Positions 21,801 through 36,653 of a DNA stretch of 64,000 nucleotides are shown piece after piece (position 1 is the first letter of the stretch; each line of letters starts with the position of its first letter). The notes beneath the pieces are model-generated. The model was not told where the DNA came from, did not search any database, and worked only from the letters and a program-made list of their open reading frames with translations. Source of the stretch: Opeltia flavorubescens (lineage: Eukaryota > Ascomycota > Lecanoromycetes > Teloschistales > Teloschistaceae); the NCBI GenBank assembly GCA_000442125.1, contig KE546983.1, positions 246,928 through 310,927 of the forward strand, written 5' to 3'. Both the position numbers and the translations under genes were made by a program.

Positions 21801-21910
21801 TAGAGATTTAAATGAATAAGAGTGTGTAGATTGAAAACTCAAATCGCAATGTTTGAAGTGCGCCAAGAGCGGAGTCGGTGAATCTTCGGTATTGGTGTAC
21901 TCATTTTACC
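18838..21910. other. 3-kb island tail without a supported gene
   Basis: Composition is still ordinary, but no open frame has a recognisable domain or a consistent splice model. Candidates examined include plus-strand frames at about 19,575-19,811 and 20,161-20,352 (63 codons from an ATG, ending DTGAGLAP), and minus-strand frames at 19,396-19,701, 19,872-20,162, 21,141-21,434 and 21,540-21,866. Opposing overlapping frames of similar length, without motif support, suggest chance or old pseudogenes. One N occurs at 20980. No tRNA or rRNA is seen. Confidence 0.45.
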
Positions 21911-22021
21911 CCAGCACAGCGCCTGCAGGAATTGAATACCCATACTATCCCCGCTCAGGCACCCTAACCCTTACCTAAAAGGGGTTAGCAAGGGTATTCA
22001 ATTCCTGCACCCGCTGTGCCA
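21911..22021. repeat. 111-bp foldback element at the island edge
   Basis: Left arm 21911-21941 and right arm 21992-22021 are inverted repeats. GCACAGCG, two mismatches, then TGCAGGAATTGAATACCC are shared on opposite strands. The 50-base loop contains a second perfect inverted pair, CTAACCC (21964-21970) and GGGTTAG (21982-21988). It lies about 60 bp before the composition turns AT-rich. It could be a MITE-like element, or two terminal repeats brought together by an internal deletion. It encodes nothing. Confidence 0.7.
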
Positions 22022-22084
22022 GTGCAAGCTTGGCGCCAAACTTTTAGCAGGCTGAACGGGTTAAACAGAATGTTGATAAATTGA

Positions 22085-23568
22085 AAAACAGTTTTCGTTA
22101 TATCGAAATTACAGGATAAATAATTGTTATAAAATTCTATATTGATTATAATATAATTTAAGTTTATTTTTTTAAATAATTTCTATATTTTAAAAATATA
22201 AACTATTAAATTTTGAATTTTTACTATTTATATAAATTTATAATAATTATTATAAAATATTTAAAAAATTAATTTATAATTAAATAAATATTAATTTAAA
22301 CTATAGTTTATAATAAAATAACTATTAATTTAAAAATTATTTTTTAAAAATTTATTTTTTTAATAAAAAATTGATAAAAAAATTAATTAATAAAAAATTA
22401 AATTTCTATCTATATATTTATAAACTGCAAAATATATTTAATAAATATATAAAATATAAATATACTATTATAAATTAAGTATTATAATATATAAAATAAT
22501 AGATTTAATTTATCGAAAATCTATTATTAATATTAGTAGTTATTTTAGTAATAATAAATATAATTATTTATATTTATAATATAATAAAATTATATATATA
22601 TATATTATATAAAACTATTATAATAGATTTATAATAATTGTTTTTTTCGATAAAATATTCTATTTTTAAAGTATAAAATAAAAATATAAAAAAAATTAAA
22701 AATAAAATAAATTAATAAATAATATATTAAATTAATACGCTAATATATATTTTATAATTAAATTAATATATTTTTTTCTATATATTTTATTTATAATTCT
22801 ATATAAATATTATAAAAAACTTTTAATTTAATTATTAAAAATTATTATATATAATATTATTATTTATATTTTATTCTATTAATTTTTAATTATTTTCGTT
22901 TTTATAAAAAAATTTATATTATAATAGCTAGAAAAATATTTTTAAATATATTAAAATATATATTAAATTATTTATAATATAAATTATTTAATATTATATT
23001 TTAATTATTATATAAATTTAATATAATTTAAATTATAAAAAATATAATTATTATATTTTTATTAGTTTAAAAAAATTAAAATTTATAAAAAAATTTATAC
23101 TTACAGAACTAATAAAATTAATTATAAAATATAAATTAAATTATTTAATATTATTATTAATTATTTTATTTTATTTAAATATATTTTTATAACTTTAAAT
23201 AAAATTTTTTATATATTCGAATTTTTATAAAAATATCTATTAATTATTATTAAATCTATAATTTATTTAATATTATAAATATTAAAAACTTTTATTTTTA
23301 TTTTTATATTATTTTTATTTTATAATAATTCGTTTATTTTTAAATTTATTATAATTATTAATAATTAAAAATAATTTAAATATTCGATATTTATTAAATA
23401 AATTTCTAATTAAATTAATAAAAAATTCTAAATAAATAATAAAAATAATATTATAAATTTTTTTAAATTTAAAAAATTTAAATTTATATAAAAATCGATT
23501 AATATATTTAATTATATAAAAAAATTCTATAAATTATTAATTGATTTTTTTTAATAATAGAAAAAAAT
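22085..23568. repeat. AT-rich RIP-degenerate DNA
   Basis: Abrupt change from ordinary composition to almost pure A/T. No reading frame, motif or pairwise repeat could be recognised here. It separates the foldback from the first LTR-bounded element. Confidence 0.7.
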
Positions 23569-23781
23569 TATAAAATCGCTAGATAAACGGCCTGCGAACT
23601 TTAAGTTAATAAAGCTATATAATAGAATATAAAAAATATCTATTTAAATAATAGTAGAATTAATTACTAAAAAATTAATAGTTTAAAGCTCGTAGAGTTT
23701 TTATTAAATATAAATACTATTTATATTAAATATAATCCTATTTTCTACAAACTTTATATCTACTAGTCCTCCGGTTTTATA
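23569..23781 (-). repeat. LTR of family 2 element (3' LTR in minus-strand sense)
   Basis: 213 bp, aligns without gaps to 31340-31552. Differences are mostly C/T and G/A. Shared blocks include TTAATAAAGCTATATAATA and the CCGG-rich end. Confidence 0.75.
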
Positions 23782-26700
23782 ATTATATTTTTTTTAATTA
23801 GATTTAACCCTTTAAATCCTATTAATAAATAATAAATTTATATAATATACTTCTCTTTTTTATTAACTAGTATACGGTTATATTAGAATTTATAAAAATT
23901 AATTTTATAAGTTATAAATAAATAGACTTTATATATAATTATAAAATTTAGTTATTTTATAGTTTAATTAAAAATATAATCGTTTTTTTAATTTATTTAA
24001 TTAATTTAAATAAATTAAATTAATTATTTTAACTTTATTTAAATATTTATAAATTATAAACTTTTTATTTATAATATTTATTTAATATTATTTTATAAAA
24101 TTTAAAAAATTAAACTTATAAATAAATATATTAAAATTTTATTTTTTTATTTATTATAAAATAATTTAAAATAGTATAAAACTTTTTTAAAAATTTTTTA
24201 AAAAATAAAATTTATAAACTTCGGCTTTTAATTATATTAGATTATTTTTAAATATTAAATTTAAAAATAAATAGTACTTTTATTATATAATTTCTTTTTT
24301 TAAATTATTATTTTATTTATTATATAATAATAAAACGTTTTAAATTTATTTTAATAATATTAGATTATTTTTTATTATATAGAATTACTTAAAGTTTATT
24401 TTTAAAAAGTATATAGTAGAAAATATAAAATAGGCTAAAATTTTTTTTAAAATTATATTTTTTAAAAAGCTATAAATATAATAAAAAAATAAATAATTAT
24501 TATTTTATTTAACTATTATTTATTAAATTCTTTTTTATTTTTATAATATTTTTCTAGCGAATATTTTTTAAAATATTTAAAAAATTATATTTTTTTTAAA
24601 TATTTTTTTCTCGTTAAATTATAAATTTTTTATAATTTTTTTTTATTTTAAATTTAAAGTTATAGTTTATTATATAAATATAATTTTTAATTATTATTAT
24701 AATTTATTTATTAAATTATAGTATTAAAATTATAAATTTCCTTCATTTTTTTAAAATTTTCGCCTAATTTAATAAATTCTAGTTAATTTAATAAATAAAT
24801 AAATTTAAAATTAATTTTTTTAAATTTTTTATATAATTTTTATTATAGCCTTTTTATTTAAAAAAATTATAAGAAAAAGTTATAATTTAAAAATATATAA
24901 AAAGTAGATTTTTTAAATATTTATATTATAATTTAATTTTAATAATATTTTTAAATAATTATTTAAATTTTTAAATTTTTTTAAATTAAATATTAATATA
25001 TTTTTTCTAATTATTAAAAATCTAATATAATATATATAATATATTAAATATTTTATAATAAATTCTATATATATTTATTATATATTTATAATAAAAATTA
25101 TTAAATATAAATATTATTCTTTTATTAATTATTAATATAAATAAAATATCTATTTTTTAAAAAAATAATATATATTTAAAAATCTTTATTAGTACTTTTA
25201 TTTAAAAATAAACTTTAAAATTATTTTTACTTTTTAATAATAATATTTCTGGGAATTTAAAGTAAAGTTTTTTATAAAATATTAATTTATTAATATTACT
25301 ATTTTAATAATAATAGATATAATTAAACTTTTACTTTTATAATAATAAAAGTTTTTATTTTATTATAAAAATATAATAAATAATATTTAGTAAATTATTA
25401 AAAAAATATATATTAATAATTATTTTTTTAATTATTTATTTAAAACTTTTACTAATAATTTATCTTTAAATATAATAATTAAAAGTTTTATATAAAAATA
25501 TAAATATATTATAAACTAGTTTATAAAAATAATAATTATTTAAATTAGTATAATAATATAAATTTTTTAATTTATATATAAATTTCTAATAATATCTTTT
25601 TAAATATTTAATAAATTTTATATAATTTATTTTTTTTTTTTTTTTTTTAAGTATATTTTTTATTTTAGCCTTTATTTTTTTTAATATATCTATTTTTAGT
25701 TTTATTTATTTAAAATTTTTAATAAATTTTTTTATATTATTTAAATTATTAATTAGTTTTTAAAAATTTTTAAAAAATATAATATTAATTGAATAAATTA
25801 AATATTAAAATTTATTTTTAATTATATATTTATTAAATATTTATATTTTTTTTTATTTTTTTTTATTTTCTATTAAAATAAATTAAAATTTAAAATTTTT
25901 ATTATAAAAGTATTATAATTTAAATAAATTAATATAAAATATAAAATAAATTTTTTTATATTATTTAAATAATTTAAAAAAATAAATTTATTTATTAATT
26001 TTTTTTAAAACTTTAAAAAGCTTTAATTATTTATAATTTAGCTTTTTTTAAAATTTTAAAATATAAATAATAATAATTTATAATAATATTTTATTATTTT
26101 TTTAAAAATTCGCGATTTTATAATAAATATTATAATATTTTATTTATTATTTAAAAATTTTTTTATAGAATTTAATTAAATATTTTTTTAAATTTTTTAA
26201 TTAATTTATTTTTTTAAATATTAAAGGCGTTTTTTTTTAAAAGCTATATTTTTAAATTTAATTTTTAAAATAGTAATATATTTTTTAAATAATTTATTTA
26301 GCGGTTTATTAATATTTATATATATATTATTATTATAAATAAATTTTATTAAAAATAATAATTTCGATTAATTATTCTATTTATAATTATAATAAATTTA
26401 TAGATAATATTTTAAAATTTTATTTTATTATTCTATTTAACTATTAATTTAAAAATAAAATATAGTATTAAATTTTTTTTTAGTATTTAAATAGTAATAA
26501 AAAATATTCTAGAATTTATTTATAAAAAATAACCTTTTATTATTTATAATAATTTTTTATATAATTTTATAATATTTAATAAATTTGTATTATAATAATT
26601 TTATAACTTTTTTTATATTAATATTTTTAATAATAAAAATATAAATTATATATTTAATTAATTTATTTATTAATATAATAATTAAATTATAGATTTTTTT

Positions 26701-27065
26701 ATATAAAAATTGGTTATAAATAATAAATTAATAATAAAATCTATTATTATTATATAAAATAATTTTATATTTTTTATTAGAATTAGTTATAATTAATTAT
26801 AAAGTCTATAATAATAAATTTATATTTTTTAATAATTTAAGTATATTTTATAATAATTTTTTATTTTTTTAATTATATTTAATTAATAATATTTTTTATA
26901 AACCGAATTTTTTATTTTTTTTTTATAAAATAATTTATTTTAGAATTATTATAATTTATATAAAGAAATTTTTTTTTATCGCCGGATTATTAAATATATA
27001 AACTATTAAATTTTTTTAAAATAATTTATTTTTTTTAATTCTCTATTTTAAAAATTCTTCCTATA

Positions 27066-27716
27066 TCGATAAAACGGGAAACGATTTCTAGGCGTCTCGG
27101 GCCAGCTAAAATTCTAGAGGCCAGGGATTTATAAACCAGGCCCTATAATATTTAAAATTAACGCGCTACCGTTTAAAGCCTATTCGAGGCCGTTGAAACC
27201 AATTTAAAAATATTATAAATATCTCGGGCGTTTTATACGGCGGCTAGCGTTTATTAATATAAAAAAAATATTTTAATAAAAACTTTAATAGTAGATAATA
27301 ATAATAATAATATATTATATTTATTAACGTTTATAATAATCGATTAAATTAATATACGTATATAATTTTATTAAATCGCTCGAAAAAAATATTTATATTT
27401 ATTTAATATAGATATTTATAATATTAAAGCTTTAATAAAATAATAATAAAATAAAAAAATTTTTAAAAACTCGAATATAACGGATTTAGCGCTAGTTTAT
27501 AGCGCTAAAATTTTTAAAAAAATAAAAACGATTTTTTATTAATTTTATTAATTTTTTATTATTATTATTTTTTTTTTAATAATAAATTAAATTAGGGCTA
27601 GCCCCGGGCTAATCTATTATATATTTTAGCGCTAAAATTTTACCCGGAACCGCCGAAGCTAAAAAATCCACTACTTATTCGTTTAAAGCTAAAGGGCCAG
27701 TTTCCTATTTTACCGA
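27066..27716. mobile_element. 651-bp TA-flanked inverted-repeat element (MITE-like)
   Basis: Terminal inverted repeats start TCGATAAAACGGGAAAC on the left and TCGGTAAAATAGGAAAC (reverse strand) on the right. The few mismatches are all C/T or G/A. TA dinucleotides flank both ends, as after Tc1/mariner-type insertion. The interior is GC-richer than its surroundings. It contains a 14-bp direct repeat AGCGCTAAAATTTT (27501-27514 and 27628-27641) and the palindrome GGGCTAGCCC near 27,595. No transposase frame is visible, so it would be non-autonomous. It sits inside the family 2 retrotransposon. Confidence 0.55.
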
Positions 27717-30700
27717 TATAATTAGTAGTAAATTTTTAACGCTATTTTTTTTTTATAATAAAAGCGTTTTTTTATTAAAATTTAAAAAATTATTCTATTA
27801 TAAATAATTATATATTTAAAGAAGATTTTTCTAATTTAATAATCTATTAAATTAAAAATTGAAAGTTTATAATATTTAAAAATTTATAAATTTTTTTAAG
27901 TTCTTTTTTATTTTTATAAATAGCGAAGGTATTTATAATAATTATATAATTTAATTATATTATTAAAGTTATTATAAATTTAATTATTATAAATATTTTA
28001 TTTTTTTTTTATAATTTAAATTAGTAGTTTTTATTATAAAATTTATTTTATAAAATAAATAGAAAATTATTATTATTATTTTTATTATTATTAAATTTTA
28101 TAATATTAGACCTTTTAAATAATATATCGATTAAATTTTATAAATCCTTTTAATATTTTATAGAAAAATTAAATATAATTAATTTTTTTATTTATTATAT
28201 TTATTTAATAATAAAATTTTTTATAATTATAAAATATTTAAAATTATTATAATTTATAATTATATAAATTATTTTTTTAATTTTTTATAAATAATATTAT
28301 TAATTTTTAAAATTTAATATTATAATATAAAATTTTTTATTATATATATTTTAATAAAATTTTATACTTTTAAATTTATAATTAAAAAGTATTATTAAAT
28401 ATTAATATAAATTTTTTTTTAATTTTTAATTAAAAATTTTTTTTATTTTATATTTTAATATATTTATTTTTATATAAATTTTAATATTTATATTATAATA
28501 TTATAAAATAAAAATTAAAATAAAAAATTTTTATAATTTTTTAAAAATTTTTTATATTTTTTTAAATTAAATAAATTTAAATTTAATTTATTTTTTTTTT
28601 ATATTTTATATTAAATTAATTAAAAGGATAGTTATTTATAAAAAACCTTTTATAAATTATTTATAAAATTTTATAAATTCTAAAAATATTAGAATATTTT
28701 TTATATTTTTTAATATTAGTTATTTATTTATAGCTTCGATTTTTAAAAATTTTATATAAATTTTTTATTAATTTATTATAAAATTTAAAAATATAATTTT
28801 AATATAATTAAAAGTATATTTTAATAGTTTTATATATAAATAATACTTTAATAAAGCTTTAATAATTATATAAATATATTTTTAATATTTTTCTTTATTT
28901 TTAAAATAGATTAATATATTATTTAAATAAATTATATAAAATATATTTAAATAAAATTATAACGTTTTATTAATATATAATTAAAATATAATAAAAGTAT
29001 TTATAGAATTAAATAATATAATTTAATATTTAAATTATTTATAGTAAATTTAAAATATAATTTTTTATTTATTATTTTATTTAATTTAAATATAATAATA
29101 AATATTATAAATATTAATTTTAATAAATTATTTTATATATATAAATTTATTTAAAATTTCCAATAATAAAAATAAAAAATATTTATTTTTAATAGTAATT
29201 TTATTAAAACTTTTATAATTTATATATAATTATAAACTATTATTTATTTTTTTAATAAATAATATTAATATTTTAATTAAATTATTTAAAAGTTTTATTT
29301 AGCTTTTAATTTATATATTAACGAGGTAATTTTAAATTACCGCTAATTTATTTAATAATATATTATAAATTAGGCCTATTTTTAACTATTTATTAAATTT
29401 TAAATTTATAAAATATTTTATTTATTTATATATATTTAAATTATTAATAAATTTCTTTAAAAAAATTTTATTAAATTTTATAAAACCGGCGGAATTTTAG
29501 AATTTTTAATTTATATTATACCGTATTTTATTATATTTAAAATAATTATTTTTATTTTTAAATTAGATATTAATTAATAAAAATATATAATTTATATAAT
29601 ATTTTATTTATTTATTATTAGTATTATTAATTTAATAAATTTTTTTATAATATAAATACTAACCTAATTTAATATTATTTTATAAATAATAAAAGTATTT
29701 TTATAAATCTATTTTTAATTTTATTAGTAAATATTAAAATTTATTTTTATTAATTAAAAATAATTTAAAATTATATAATATTTATATATATTTATTATAT
29801 AGTAATTATTTTTTTAATATTTTTTTATTCTATAATTATTTATTAAATTTATATTTAATAAATAGAAATTATAGAACGGAATTTAATAATTATCTACTAT
29901 TTTAATTTATTCTAGAACTATTTAATTTTTAAATAAAAAAATTTTTTAATAAATATTTATAAAATAAAATTTTTTTTTATATTAAAATTAATTAAATAAT
30001 AAACTATTTAAAATTTTATAAAAATATTAATATATAAAAAAACTATTATAATTAATATTTATTATTTAATTATAAATAACTTTAATATAATAATAATATA
30101 TATTAAAATTTATTTTTTTTTTATATTTTTTTTTATTATATTTTTTTTATTTTTTTATAAATTTAAAATATATAGAATTATTTATTTTATACTTTTTAAT
30201 TTTATAAATTTAATATTTTATTTTAAATATTATTTTTTTATATTTTTTTAAATATTTAATTAAATTTTAATTATTATTTTTATTATAATTTAAATTATTT
30301 TTTTTTATAAATTTTTCCTTTAATTATTTTATTTAAAAAATTAGATATTTTTATTAAATATTTTATATTTTAATTTAAATATAGTATTTATTTTTAATAA
30401 ATATTATTTTAATATAATATATTATATTAAAAAAATTTAATAGATTTTTAATTTTATAAAATTTTATAATATTTTATTATTAATTTATTTATTTAGTTTA
30501 ATTTATAAATAAAAAATATTTATAAATTTATTTATTAAATAATTTAAATTATTATATTATTATTATAAATATTAATTAAATATAAATAATAATTATAATT
30601 TTAGTTATTTTATAAATTTTAACCGGGTTTTTATTTATATATTCTAAATCGCTAGATTATTAAATATATTTTTATAATATTTAATAAAATTGTTTTAAAT

Positions 30701-31339
30701 AATTAATTTATTTTTAATATTTAATAATTTAATATAATTATATTATTAAATTTAAAAGTTATTTAATAAATTTTTTTCTTTTTAATAAAAAAGTTTTTTT
30801 ATAAAATATTAATATATTTTCTATAATTAATAAATTATTATACTAAGTTTTTATATTTAATATATAACTATTTACTAAATATTTTTAATTTATTAGCTTT
30901 TTTTTTAATATTTGAAAAAAACCGGTAATAATTATTATTATACTATTTTTAATAATTTATATTAATTTTTAATTTAATAATTTATAAATAAATTTTTAAT
31001 AATTTATTTTTTAATTCTAGTTTTTAAATATAAAACCGAGTTTATAATATTTATATTTTAGTTTTTTTCTTTAATAGAATTAATTTATTAAAAATTCTAT
31101 TTATTTAATCGTTTATTATTTTAATACTTTTTTTATTAAATAAAAAATTATTTACTAGATTATTTTTATTATTTTTATTTAAGTTTTTAAATAGATTTTA
31201 TTTATTATCGCTAAATTTTATAATTTAATTCTTTTATAAAGCTTTTAATTATTTTAAAATCTATATATAAAGTTTTTCTTTTTAAATTTCTCTTATTATT
31301 TTATTAAACGACTTCTTATAATTAAAAAAAATTTAGAAT

Positions 31340-31552
31340 TATAAAATTATTAGGTAAACGGTTTATAAATATTAAATTAATAAAGCTATATAATAAAATA
31401 TAAAAAATATTTATTTAAATAGTAATAGAACTAATTATTAAAAAATTAGTAATTTAAAGTTTATAGGGTTTTTATTAAATATAAACGCTATTTTTATTAA
31501 ATATAGCTCTATTTTCTGCGAATTTTATACCCGCTGGGCCTCCGGCTTTATA
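31340..31552 (-). repeat. LTR of family 2 element (5' LTR in minus-strand sense)
   Basis: 213 bp, same length as its partner at 23569-23781. It keeps more G and C near its right end (CCCGCTGGGCCTCCGGC), so this copy is less mutated than its partner there. Confidence 0.75.
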
Positions 31553-34500
31553 TTAGCAATTTTAGAAATAAATAATAAAAATTTTATTTTTATTTTAATT
31601 ATAAAATTTTATTAAAATATTTTATATAATATATATTAAATTATTATTAAAAATTATTATAATATTACCGATTATTTATTTTAAATTAAATATTATTTTT
31701 AATTATATAATATAAAATTTATTTTTAAATTTTTAAATAATAAATAAAATATATCGAAATTTTATTTAATATCTATTAAAATTCTAATTAATATCTATTA
31801 AAATTCTAATTAATATTTATCGAAATTCTATTTAATAATATTAATAGAAATTTTATTAAATTATATTTAATAAAATTCTATCTAATATTTAATAAAATTT
31901 TTTTTTATATTTATTATATTTTTATAAATAATAGTTTTTATTTTATTTAAAAATTTATTATTATTTTATTTATTATATATATTTTTATTTTTAAATTTTA
32001 ATTAATTAATTTCTATTATTTTACAATTATAATATTCTAATATAGTTTTATTATAATTTATTTTTATTTTATTTTTTTTTAATTATAAATATATTTTATA
32101 AATTAAAATTAAATATTATTTAAAAAAGCCTATAATTAAATTATTATAAAAATATTAAAATTTTTTTGAATAGAATATAAAATAAAAAAAAAGCTAATAT
32201 TTATTATTAAATTAATTATTATATACGCTATTATTATATTAATAAAACTCGATTTTTTAACTACTTATTTTTTAAATAATATTTAATATAAAAATCGCTT
32301 TTTTAATTTAAAATAAAAGATTAATTTAAATTTATTATTATATAATAATATTTAGACTATTATTAAAAATATTATCTAGAAATTTATCGATATTAAATAA
32401 TAATATTTAAGAAAAAAAATTATTAAATAGAAATATAATACTATTTTTTATTATTATATTATTATAAATAAAATTGCGAATAAAATATTTATATTAACTT
32501 TTTATTTTAAATTAAATTTTTATAATTTTTAAAATTTTTATTTTTTTATTATTATAATTATTAATCGTTAAAATTTTAATTATATAAATAATATATTTTT
32601 ATTTAAATAATTACTTTTTATTATATTTAATAATAATTGCTTTTTTTTAATAAAAAATTTTTATTTTTTTATTTTTTAATAATTTGAACGAAATAAATAA
32701 AAAAAACTTTTATTAAATAAATAAAAATTTAAACTACTAGAAATATAAAAAATAAAAAGTATTTAAATATATTAATAAAATTAGTTTAATTATTTTAAAC
32801 TAGATTTAAAAATATAAAAAAATATTAAATTATAATATAAATTAATAAAATAAAAGATTTAAAAAAATAAATTAATAGAATATATATTAAAAATTAAAAA
32901 AAAGCTATATTAATTAATCTCGGTATAATATAAATATACGGTTATATAATCGCTATATATTATAAAAAATATAATAGCGAAATTACTATTAATAAAAGTA
33001 TATTAAAATTAATATAACTAGTATAATTAAAATAGATAAAATCGATAAATTTATTATATATATTAAAATAAATTAAATATTTAAATATTTATTAATATTT
33101 AAATTTTTTTTATTAATTTATTTACTTTTATATAATTATTTTAATAATAGCTAATAATTTAAATAAATTTATAGTCCTCGAGTTATATATAATATTTATT
33201 TTTTTCTAATTAATATTTATTTATATAAGAAACGGTAGTTTTATTAATAATAATATTAATAATAGAATTTTAAATAAATAAAATATTTATTTTAATTTAA
33301 ATATTATTTAAATCTTTTTGAATATTTAATACAAATATTTTTATTTAAATTTAAACCCGGATATTTTAAATTTATATATAGATATTTTATTATTAGATTA
33401 TAAAAATATAATATATATTTAATTTTATATTTATTAAAATATTTATTATTATTATTATTAAATTTTTTAATTATAAATTCTAATATTTTTATAGTTCAAT
33501 TTAAATCTATTTTTAATAAATTTAATAAAAATAAATTATTTTTTGTAAATTTTAATTTTTTTTTAATTAAATTTATATTTTTTTTTAATAAATTTAATAA
33601 AAATAAAATATTTTTTATAAATTCGATATTTTTATTATTATCTATATAAATAAATAATAATAAAAATATTAAAAAAAATTTCTATTTAAAAATAATACAG
33701 TCTTTTTTAAATAATTTCTAATATAAAAATTTTTAGTTTATAATTAAAGAAAAAAGTTTAATTAAAAATTTAAACAGATATAATATAAAAAAACTTTAAT
33801 ATTATATTAATTATTAATTAGAAAATATTTACAAGTTTTTATTAAATTTTATTATTTTATTATTAATTTTTTAAATAATTATTAATATAAAAAATTTACT
33901 AATATAATAAAGCGAAAATTAATAAAAATTTTTAAATTAAAATTTTTTTTAAAAACGAATTTTTTATTAAAAAATATAAAAAATTTATTCTATTATTAAA
34001 ATTAAAAAAAAAATTATTTAATATAATATTCGATAAAATAAAATAAAAATTAATTTAAAAAAAAATTATATTCAATTTAATTTATAAAATTTGAAAATTA
34101 AAATAATTTAATAAATTATAATATTATAGATTTAATTATTTATTATTTTTATTTTTTATACTAATAATAAAATTATAAATTTTTAAATAATTTCTAATAA
34201 AATTATTCTAGTTTTAAAAAAATTTAAATAAAAAAAATTTTAAAAAAAAAAATAAATTAAAAAAATTTAAATTAGTAAAATTATATTAAAAATAGATTAA
34301 ATATATAGCTTCGGGAATAATTTTAGACGGTAGATATAAAAGTTAATAATTTCGGATATAAAATAAAATCTTTTTTATTTATAATTTAATATTTTTAAAA
34401 ATTTATATATTTTAATATTATAGATATTAAATTAAATAAAGTCGCTAATATTAAATTTTAGCGCTAGCGCGCGGCTATTATTAAAATACTCGATATATTT

Positions 34501-36653
34501 TTTTTATCCTAATATTATTTTAAAATAGAAATATTTAATAATTTTTTTTATAATATTAATAAATTCGTTTATTATACCGATTTATATATAAAAAATAATT
34601 AAATTTAAAATATTAAAAAGCTTTAAATCTATTTAAAAAAAAATCTATAATTAATAAAAAATAAATTTATTATAATAAATTTAAAAATATAATTATTAAT
34701 ATTAAATTGAATAATTAATAATTATTTTATCTAATTTTTTTATAAATTAATTATATAATTTTAAAAGTATAATTTTTTAATAATATTTAAATATTTAATT
34801 TAACTATTAGTTTTAAATAAAAAATATTTAAAAAAAGTTTAAATATTCGAGTTTTTTTATAAATAATTTTCTAGAATCGGTTTATAGATAAAATATATTA
34901 ATTAAAAATAATATTTTTAAATAAAATATATATTTTCTATATATTATTTTTAAATAATTTAATAAATTTTTAAATATTTTTAATTTTATAATAAAATATA
35001 TAATAGTATATATTTAATAAATTATTTATTATTATTACAATTATATTATATTTATTATTTTCGAATAGTTTAATAATAAAATTTATTAAAATATTATATA
35101 AATATTAAATAAATATAAAGAAAAATTTTAATATATTAGTTTTAAATATATATTTAAACTTATTTCTAATATAAAAGTAATAGTTCCGAAAATATTATAT
35201 TATATATTTATAGTTTTTAAATTATTTATAGTTTCGATATAATAATTAATAGATAGTAGCTTATTTAAAATAGCTAATAATATAATAATTATAATATAAT
35301 TAATAATAGCGATTTTTTAAAAGTTTAAAATTAGAAATAAATAATTAATTCTATTTTAGTAATATTAAAGTTTATTTCGCTTTTTATATTCTATTAAAAA
35401 AATATAATCGAAGCGTATAATTTTATTATAAAAAAATTTAAACGTTTTTTATATAAAAAAATCGTTTTAAAAAATTTTAACGATAAAATCCTTTAAAAAA
35501 TATAAATAATAGTTATTTTAATTATTAGAAATTTTATAAATATAAAAAATATATTTAAATTTGAAATTTAAATTATTAATAGCTTTTATAAATATAATAT
35601 CTACTATTAATTTAAATTTAATAAAAATTTTCTTTTAATATTTTAAATATAATTTTTTTTAAAATAAATTATTAATATATTAAATTAAAATATTAAATTT
35701 AATATTTTAGTAATTTAAACGGTATTTAATTTTTAAATTAAAATAGAAAAAGAATTAAATTTTTTAAATTTACTAATAGCAAAAAACTTTAATAAATATA
35801 AAATATTTAAAATTTTTATAATTAATAAAAATAGTAAAAACGTTTAATATTTTTTTAAATTCGAAATTCTATTATTTTAGGTACTAAATAATCGCTAAAA
35901 AATTTTTTATATAGATTTTATAATTAATTTATAATAAAGCTATTTTATAAAATAAAAAAATAATAAATTTAAAATATTTATTATTATTGGATTTTAAAAA
36001 TACTCCTTTAATAGTAGTATTAAAAGTATTAGTTTTTATAATATTTTTTTTATAAAAATTATAATAAACTAGAATTATATTTTAAATAAAAATTTTTTTT
36101 TTTATATTAAAAATTTATTAATAAACGGTATTTTATTAAAAAAATATATTTTTATATATAAATTTATAAAAAAATTTAATAATAAAAGCGAAAATTTTAA
36201 TAAAATATCGATAAAAATTAGTAAATCTAATAAAATATAATATTTCTTTAATATTTTAAAAAATACTCTAGTTTTAAATAGTTTTAATTTTAAAAAAATC
36301 TATTTTAAAGCCTTTAATAATAATAATAAAAATAAAATATTTAATTCGAATAGTATAAAATTTAGATTTAATAATATTTATTTATAGATTAATATTTTTA
36401 AATACTATTAATACTTTTAAAATATATTATTTATATTTTTTTATATAATTATAATAAATAAAGATATTATTAATATAAATAATATAAAAATATTAAAGTA
36501 TTTATAGAAAATATCGTTAAAATATTTTTAAAAAAAATTCGAACTATTAAATAATTTAAATAATTTAGCTATTAAAATAAACTATAATAAATTTTTATTA
36601 CTATTTTATATAAATAGCCTTTAATAGTATAAAATTTATAAAAAATAGTTATT
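31553..36653. repeat. AT-rich RIP-degenerate DNA between retroelements
   Basis: About 5 kb of A/T-dominated sequence with stops in all frames. Scattered CpG-containing patches (around 34,310-34,500 and 35,390-35,480) hint at former coding DNA, but I could not assign a family. The family 1 element copy 1 is inserted at its right end. Confidence 0.65.

Larger units (their letters stand above)
23569..31552 (-). mobile_element. RIP-mutated Ty3/gypsy-type LTR retrotransposon, family 2 (minus strand)
   Basis: Two direct repeats of exactly 213 bp (23569-23781 and 31340-31552) bound about 7.6 kb of T-rich, stop-filled sequence. Read on the minus strand near 28,928-28,902 it gives YLNNILIYF. This corresponds to the reverse-transcriptase YxDD core of Ty3/gypsy elements with both Asp codons changed to Asn, a G-to-A change. 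Both repeats begin TATAAAAT and end TTTATA, consistent with TG...CA ends after CpA/TpG mutation. I see no matching target duplication outside the repeats. A 651-bp inverted-repeat element is inserted at 27,066. No intact protein remains. Confidence 0.65.

Noticed and set aside
21961-21990. Possible interstitial telomere repeat (CCCTAACCC, then TTACC)
   Set aside because: Only about one and a half imperfect units; explained better as the inner arm of the foldback.
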